Of a stretch of 9,520 nucleotides of DNA, positions 5,986-9,520 are shown piece after piece. The notes below the pieces were generated by a model. The model searched no databases. It was not told the origin of the DNA and was given only the letters and a program-made list of their open reading frames with translations. Each line of letters starts with the position of its first letter. Position 1 is the stretch's first letter. The stretch is from an uncultured Clostridia bacterium (GTDB taxonomy: Bacteria; Bacillota; Clostridia; Lachnospirales; Lachnospiraceae), in NCBI GenBank assembly GCA_947304065.1, contig CAMZAI010000102.1, forward strand, positions 1-9,520, read 5' to 3'. The translations under genes and the position numbers were made by a program.

Positions 5986-6342
5986 TCAGATCTCTTCCGG
6001 ATCGACGCTCTTTCCGTCTCTCCAGATCCTCTCCAGATCGTAGAACAGGCGGTCATCCTGTGAGAATACATGCACCACTACGTCTGTGTAGTCCATGAGG
6101 ATCCAGCCGGAATTACGTCCGCCTTCGGTACGGCGTGCATTATATCCCGCTCTTCCCATGGTCTCTTCGATATTGTCCACGATAGCGTCCATCTGCGAAA
6201 CGTTCGAACCGCTGCAGATGATGAAATAATCGGCGATCGTTGTGATATCGCTGATATCCAGGATCTTGATCTCCTGGCCCTTTTTATCGTCCATGGCCTT
6301 GTAGGCCAGTTTTACCATTTCACGTGCTTTATCAGATGTCAT
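5986..6342 (-). CDS. rsfS: Ribosomal silencing factor RsfS
   Basis: RsfS (YbeB/Iojap family) binds ribosomal protein uL14 on the large subunit and blocks subunit joining when nutrients are scarce. The 118-residue product is a normal full length for the family. It carries the characteristic stretches ADYFIICSGSN (about 37-47), WILMDYTDVVVHVF (about 80-93) and RLFYDLERIW (about 98-107). It is the last gene of the obg operon, 31 bases after nadD/yqeK, a neighbour it has in many Firmicutes. GGAG lies only four bases before the ATG (6347-6350), a short spacing that may lower initiation. A stem-loop at 6356-6377 occupies the gap before it. No T-run terminator follows; the palindrome at 5906-5956 may take that role. 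Confidence 0.95.
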   Translation of the reverse strand: MTSDKAREMVKLAYKAMDDKKGQEIKILDISDITTIADYFIICSGSNVSQMDAIVDNIEETMGRAGYNARRTEGGRNSGWILMDYTDVVVHVFSQDDRLFYDLERIWRDGKSVDPEEI

Positions 6343-6355
6343 TTTACTCCGTTCC

Positions 6356-6377
6356 GTGACCTTTGCTTTCAGGTCAC
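6356..6377 (-). promoter_or_regulatory. Intercistronic stem-loop over the nadD/yqeK stop codon
   Basis: GTGACCT (6356-6362) and AGGTCAC (6371-6377) make a perfect 7-base-pair stem with an 8-base loop. The nadD/yqeK stop (TGA, 6376-6374) lies inside one arm, and the rsfS ribosome binding site follows a few bases after the stem. There is no T-run, so mRNA processing, stabilisation or control of rsfS initiation is more likely than termination. Confidence 0.5.
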
Positions 6378-7579
6378 TTTCTCCCTTCGTACAATTCTCT
6401 GTAATACTTATAGGTTTCTTTGGTCTGATCGCTCACATTGTCACGATACATGCGCGTAATATACTCGAAAGTCCTTTTCAGGATGATATACGTCGCGCGG
6501 TCGATATCGGAAGTGGCCACCGAACGGATCATATCCGGCTCGGTACTGTTCTCCCACTTTCTTAACGGTTCGATCGTATCGGAAATGTAGATCAGCTGCT
6601 CAAGTGTGGTCATAGCCGGCCTTCCGGTCGTATGATACCTGATCGCGCTGATGATATCTTCGTCTTCCACGCCGTATTTTGACCTGGCGAAATGAGCTCC
6701 GACCTTCGCGTGAACGAGCTGTACGGCCCGCTTCTCTATATCGTCGAGCTCTATGCCGCATTCCTCTGCCGTTCGGAGCATGTCCTCGTCGTCCATATAC
6801 TTCGCGCAGTCGTGAAGTATTCCCGCCAGATAAGGCCTGTAGGTCTCATAACCGATGCTCATGGCCAGATAAACGGCTGTTTTTGCCACCGAAAGGCTGT
6901 GTTCATACCTCGAAGGCTTCAGCAATGCCTTTATATCGCGTTTAATTGCCTCAAATTGCGCGTTCAGGTATAACTTGCGGTCAAGTATATACTTATAGAC
7001 CGAAGGGGCTAAATAAGCCTCTACGGGCATTTCGTACGATATCAGGTCGCGGATCAGGTTAGACGAGATCTCGGTAGCCGGCAGATCCACATAATAGATC
7101 TCGGGCATAAAACCGTCCTCAGAGTAGCGGTCCCTGATCTCTTCGATGCGCTTACGTACATCGGCGCTGCCGACCGTGCCCCTGCCTGAGCAGACGAGAG
7201 CGCACCTGCGAAGAATGGCCGCAGGTTCGTGCCAGGAGTCGAATTTAAACAGCGAATCCGCGCCGATTATGAAATAATAGCGCGTGTCCGGATTCTCCTC
7301 GCAGAGCAGCTTCAGAGTATCGGAGGTATAGGTGATCCCTTCTCTTTTGAGCTCAAAGTCGGAAAACTCGAGATGCTCATGTCCTTCGACTGCGAGCCGC
7401 ACCATTTCGGCACGGTCTTCGTCCGAAGCAAGTCCTTCGATCTTCTTGTGAGGAGGATTGTTTGAAGGCATGATAAGAACCTTATCCAGTCCCAGACGTG
7501 CATATGCGGTCTCAGCCAGCATAATATGCGCCAGATGTATGGGATTGAAGGTCCCGCCCAGAATTCCGATCCTTTTCAT
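6374..7579 (-). CDS. nadD: NadD-YqeK fusion: nicotinate-nucleotide adenylyltransferase / HD-domain Ap4A hydrolase
   Basis: The single 401-residue frame joins two enzymes that are separate neighbouring genes in Bacillus. Residues 1 to about 200 are NadD, which makes nicotinate adenine dinucleotide from NaMN and ATP: the nucleotide-binding GGTFNPIHLAH at 8-18 (H15, H18) and ISSNLIR at 171-177 are present. After a short linker, about residues 210-395 are YqeK, an HD-domain hydrolase that splits diadenosine tetraphosphate symmetrically into two ADP. H227 (YEHS), H256-D257 (ILHDCAKY), H290 (LVHAK), H316 (YHTTG) and D334 (ISDTIEP) fit its metal site. No frame break separates the halves and both keep their key residues, so both should be active. 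The ATG is preceded by AAGGGG nine bases away. The gene starts 13 bases after yhbY and is co-transcribed with it. Confidence 0.95.
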   Translation of the reverse strand: MKRIGILGGTFNPIHLAHIMLAETAYARLGLDKVLIMPSNNPPHKKIEGLASDEDRAEMVRLAVEGHEHLEFSDFELKREGITYTSDTLKLLCEENPDTRYYFIIGADSLFKFDSWHEPAAILRRCALVCSGRGTVGSADVRKRIEEIRDRYSEDGFMPEIYYVDLPATEISSNLIRDLISYEMPVEAYLAPSVYKYILDRKLYLNAQFEAIKRDIKALLKPSRYEHSLSVAKTAVYLAMSIGYETYRPYLAGILHDCAKYMDDEDMLRTAEECGIELDDIEKRAVQLVHAKVGAHFARSKYGVEDEDIISAIRYHTTGRPAMTTLEQLIYISDTIEPLRKWENSTEPDMIRSVATSDIDRATYIILKRTFEYITRMYRDNVSDQTKETYKYYRELYEGRK

Positions 7580-7592
7580 GTCTTAAAGCCCC

Positions 7593-7907
7593 TTAAACTG
7601 TCTTTTTACGCTCTTTCGGAAGTTCGATCTTACGCTTGTCCTTGTCCTTTGCCTGCTTGTAAAGAACGATCTTCTTGCCGATAACCTGAACCACCTCGGC
7701 TCCCGTGCGCTCCGAAAGGAGCTGTGCGAGTTCCTTAGGGTCGTCGGCGCAGTTCTTTAAAACAGAGACCTTTATCAGTTCCCTGGCCTCGAGCGCCTCG
7801 ATGATACCCTCGGTGAATTCGGGTGTGATGCTTGCTTTACCGATATTGTAAATTGGATCGATATTCATTGCAAGCCCCTTTAAATAAGCCCTTTGCTTAG
7901 TTGTCAT
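7593..7907 (-). CDS. yhbY: YhbY-family (CRM domain) ribosome-associated RNA-binding protein
   Basis: This small 104-residue protein has a single CRM (CRS1-YhbY) RNA-binding domain. YhbY homologues associate with large-subunit precursors and are thought to help ribosome assembly. The fold's signature stretches are visible: LTxxQRxxLKGLA-like start (TKQRAYLKGLA), the central NIGKASITPEFTEGI at about 21-35, KVSVLKN at 46-52 and the closing VIGKKIVLYK at about 76-85. A lysine-rich tail (86-104) may contact rRNA. The frame could begin 15 codons earlier, inside the end of obgE, but GAGGT sits six bases before this ATG and the family starts here. It lies 28 bases after obgE and 13 bases before nadD/yqeK in the - strand operon. 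Confidence 0.93.
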   Translation of the reverse strand: MTTKQRAYLKGLAMNIDPIYNIGKASITPEFTEGIIEALEARELIKVSVLKNCADDPKELAQLLSERTGAEVVQVIGKKIVLYKQAKDKDKRKIELPKERKKTV

Positions 7908-7920
7908 ATATGTACCTCGT

Positions 7921-7940
7921 AATGATCGCAGACGATCATT
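7921..7940 (-). promoter_or_regulatory. Intercistronic stem-loop over the obgE stop codon
   Basis: AATGATCG (7921-7928) and CGATCATT (7933-7940) form a perfect 8-base-pair stem with a 4-base loop. The obgE stop TGA (7938-7936) is inside one arm, and the yhbY Shine-Dalgarno follows within a few bases. No T-run follows. It resembles the stem-loop at the nadD/yqeK-rsfS junction in placement. Confidence 0.55.
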
Positions 7941-9228
7941 TGTAATAATCAAAATCCCATCCGTAAAGTCTTACGGTGTCGCCTTCATTGATGCCGAGAG
8001 CCTCAAGCTCGTCCAGGATGCCGTTGTCCTTAAGGAAGTTCTGGAAGAATTCAAAGCCCTTCTCGGACTCGAGATTTGTATATCCGAGCATTCTTTCGAT
8101 CCTCGGTCCTTCTACGAGATATACCTTCTCGGAGCTGTCGTAGGATACGGTAAACGGCAGATTCTTTCCGGAATCGCTCTCATATACGAAATCGGGTTCG
8201 TATACGATCGGCTTGCGGTCAGTCTTCTGAAGCATGTCGTATACGTAATACAGCAGCTCCTTCATGCCCTGTCCGGTAACCGCGGAAATCGCGAATACTT
8301 TGATGCCTTCGGGTTCAAATTCCTTCTTTAAGCGGTCAATGATGTTCTCCGTTTCGCCGTCGTCGTAATAAGCGTCCATCTTATTCGCTGCGATGACCTG
8401 AGGCTTTGCGAGCAGCTCGGGATTATAAAGGCCGAGCTCATTGTTGATCTTTTTGATATCGTCTATGGGATCGCGGCCTTCAACCGAAGCGCCGTCCACC
8501 ATATGGATTATAACTCTCGTACGCTCAATATGCTTTAAGAACTCATGTCCGAGACCCACGCCGTCGGCCGCGCCCTCGATAAGTCCGGGAATATCGGCGA
8601 TGACAAAGCTCTGTCTTTCACCCAGATCCACTACTCCGAGGTTCGGATTGAGCGTTGTGAAATGGTAATTCGCGATCTTCGGACGCGCGTTTGTTACAGC
8701 GGAAAGAAGCGTCGATTTCCCGACATTCGGGAATCCGACAAGTCCTACGTCCGCTATGACCTTAAGCTCTAAGATCACGTTCAGCTCCTGGGCGCTCTGG
8801 CCGGGCTGTGCGTATTTGGGCGCCTGCATTGTGGAGGTGGCGTAATTCATATTGCCCTTGCCTCCGCGGCCGCCCTTTAAAACGATCTTTCTGCGGCAGT
8901 CATGGCTCATATCGGCCACAACCTTGCCCGATTCCTGCTCACGGATAACGGTGCCCTCGGGGACTTTGATCACGAGATCTGCGCCGTCGCTTCCGGTGCA
9001 GCGCTTATTTCCGCCGTCCTGACCGTTCTCAGCGCAGAATTTATGCTTGTATCTGAAATCAACGAGAGTGTTCAAGCCTTCGTCGATCTCGAAGATAACA
9101 TCGCCGCCCTTTCCGCCGTCGCCGCCGTCGGGACCGCCGTCCGGAACGAACTTTTCGCGCCTGAAGCTTACATGACCGTCTCCGCCCTTTCCAGAGCGGA
9201 TGAAAATTTTAGCTGTGTCCTGAAACAT
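7936..9228 (-). CDS. obgE: Obg GTPase (ObgE/CgtA)
   Basis: Obg is an essential GTPase that binds the 50S subunit and links ribosome maturation to growth, the stringent response and, in spore formers, sporulation. The 430-residue protein has the glycine-rich Obg fold (about 1-158, with GKGGDGHVSFRREKFVPDGG), the G domain (about 159-332) and the C-terminal OCT domain (about 350-430). G1 is GFPNVGKS at 165-172, the switch I threonines TT at 191-192, G3 DIPGL at 212-216, G4 NKMD at 282-285 and G5 SAVTG at 315-319, all intact. The frame is open 19 codons further, but that part covers the hairpin at 9254-9281. AAAGGAA at 9234-9240 precedes this ATG, and MFQDxAKIFI is the standard Obg start. It lies between rpmA and yhbY, the usual Firmicutes order. 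Confidence 0.97.
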   Translation of the reverse strand: MFQDTAKIFIRSGKGGDGHVSFRREKFVPDGGPDGGDGGKGGDVIFEIDEGLNTLVDFRYKHKFCAENGQDGGNKRCTGSDGADLVIKVPEGTVIREQESGKVVADMSHDCRRKIVLKGGRGGKGNMNYATSTMQAPKYAQPGQSAQELNVILELKVIADVGLVGFPNVGKSTLLSAVTNARPKIANYHFTTLNPNLGVVDLGERQSFVIADIPGLIEGAADGVGLGHEFLKHIERTRVIIHMVDGASVEGRDPIDDIKKINNELGLYNPELLAKPQVIAANKMDAYYDDGETENIIDRLKKEFEPEGIKVFAISAVTGQGMKELLYYVYDMLQKTDRKPIVYEPDFVYESDSGKNLPFTVSYDSSEKVYLVEGPRIERMLGYTNLESEKGFEFFQNFLKDNGILDELEALGINEGDTVRLYGWDFDYYK

Positions 9229-9253
9229 GACTGTTCCTTTCTGTAAAGAATAA

Positions 9254-9281
9254 GGGCTTTGATACCGCGATATCAAAGCCC
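9254..9281 (-). terminator. Stem-loop between rpmA and obgE, probable partial terminator
   Basis: GGGCTTTGATA (9254-9264) and TATCAAAGCCC (9271-9281) pair perfectly over 11 bases around a 6-base loop. On the - strand TTATTCTTT follows, a T-rich but interrupted tail. It sits in the 74-base gap between the rpmA stop and the obgE start. No convincing promoter for obgE lies downstream of it, so incomplete termination that lowers obgE relative to the ribosomal proteins is the likely effect. Confidence 0.65.
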
Positions 9282-9302
9282 ACATGATCTAATCCTGATC
9301 AA

Positions 9303-9520
9303 TTACTCAGCTACGGGATAAACAGAAGCCTGCTTCTTATCTCTTCCAAGTCTCTCGAATCTCAGAGTGCCGTCTGCAAGTGCGTAAAGAGTATCATCGT
9401 TGCCGCGACCAACATTGAGACCGGGATGGATCTTGGTTCCGCGCTGTGTGTAAAGTACGTTGCCCGCCTTAACGAACTGGCCGTCTGCACGCTTCGGTCC
9501 TAATCTCTTGGACTCGGAGT
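9303..9520 (-). CDS. rpmA: Ribosomal protein bL27 (5' end cut by the window)
   Basis: The last 71 residues of large-subunit protein bL27 are encoded, from SESKRLGPKRADGQ to ASVYPVAE and a TAA at 9305-9303. Typical family stretches are FVKAGNVLYTQRGTKIHPG and NVGRGNDDTLYAL. About 20-25 N-terminal residues, which include the part reaching the peptidyl-transferase centre, lie beyond the window edge. It heads the visible part of the operon; rplU (L21) normally lies just upstream, outside this window. Apart from the truncation by the window nothing looks broken. Confidence 0.96.
   Translation of the reverse strand, partial: SESKRLGPKRADGQFVKAGNVLYTQRGTKIHPGLNVGRGNDDTLYALADGTLRFERLGRDKKQASVYPVAE

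Noticed and set aside
9240..9264. Promoter for obgE hidden in the hairpin (TTGATA, 18 bases, TATTCT)
   Set aside because: The -10 matches only four of six bases and the predicted start would leave a leader of about 12 bases that barely holds the Shine-Dalgarno.

Overview
This window looks like chromosomal sequence from a member of the Firmicutes, probably a Lachnospiraceae-like Clostridium relative. The reasons are strong GGAGG-type ribosome binding sites, a Gram-positive GAAC-N4-GTTC type LexA operator upstream of lexA, the ribosomal L27-obgE-yhbY-nadD-yqeK-rsfS gene order, and a secreted wall amidase with stalk-type repeats. Taxonomy is inferred from gene content only. Almost everything is housekeeping. 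I see no CRISPR array, tRNA, rRNA, insertion sequence or prophage.

Left part (1-2320). The window opens with the tail of an unidentified + strand gene. A 197-base gap follows, with a near-perfect 11-6-11 inverted repeat, a rho-independent terminator and a second palindrome. Next comes a 353-residue tyrosine recombinase that resembles streptococcal/lactococcal XerS. A bidirectional terminator separates it from a convergent gene for an unidentified three-helix membrane protein. The 11-6-11 repeat next to a XerS-like gene recalls the xerS/dif(SL) chromosome-dimer-resolution pair and is the most interesting thing in the window.

Middle (2276-5886). A secreted N-acetylmuramoyl-L-alanine amidase with two tandem stalk modules is encoded on the - strand, with its own terminator. 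Divergent from it, and sharing a promoter region, is a TtcA-family tRNA thiolase with a strong promoter. lexA follows, with a consensus TTGACA-17-TATAAT promoter flanked by two LexA boxes, so it is very probably autoregulated and SOS-inducible. A long palindromic REP-like element closes this block.

Right part (5986-9520). A - strand operon reads rpmA (cut by the window edge) - obgE - yhbY - nadD/yqeK (one fused gene) - rsfS. These genes serve the ribosome (L27, Obg GTPase, YhbY, RsfS silencing factor), NAD synthesis and Ap4A breakdown, and so link translation capacity to nucleotide and energy status. Three of the four junctions contain perfect stem-loops, two of them sitting on the upstream stop codon. 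Several start codons were moved downstream from the longest open frame because good Shine-Dalgarno sequences and family lengths support the internal ATG: the amidase, lexA, yhbY and obgE.
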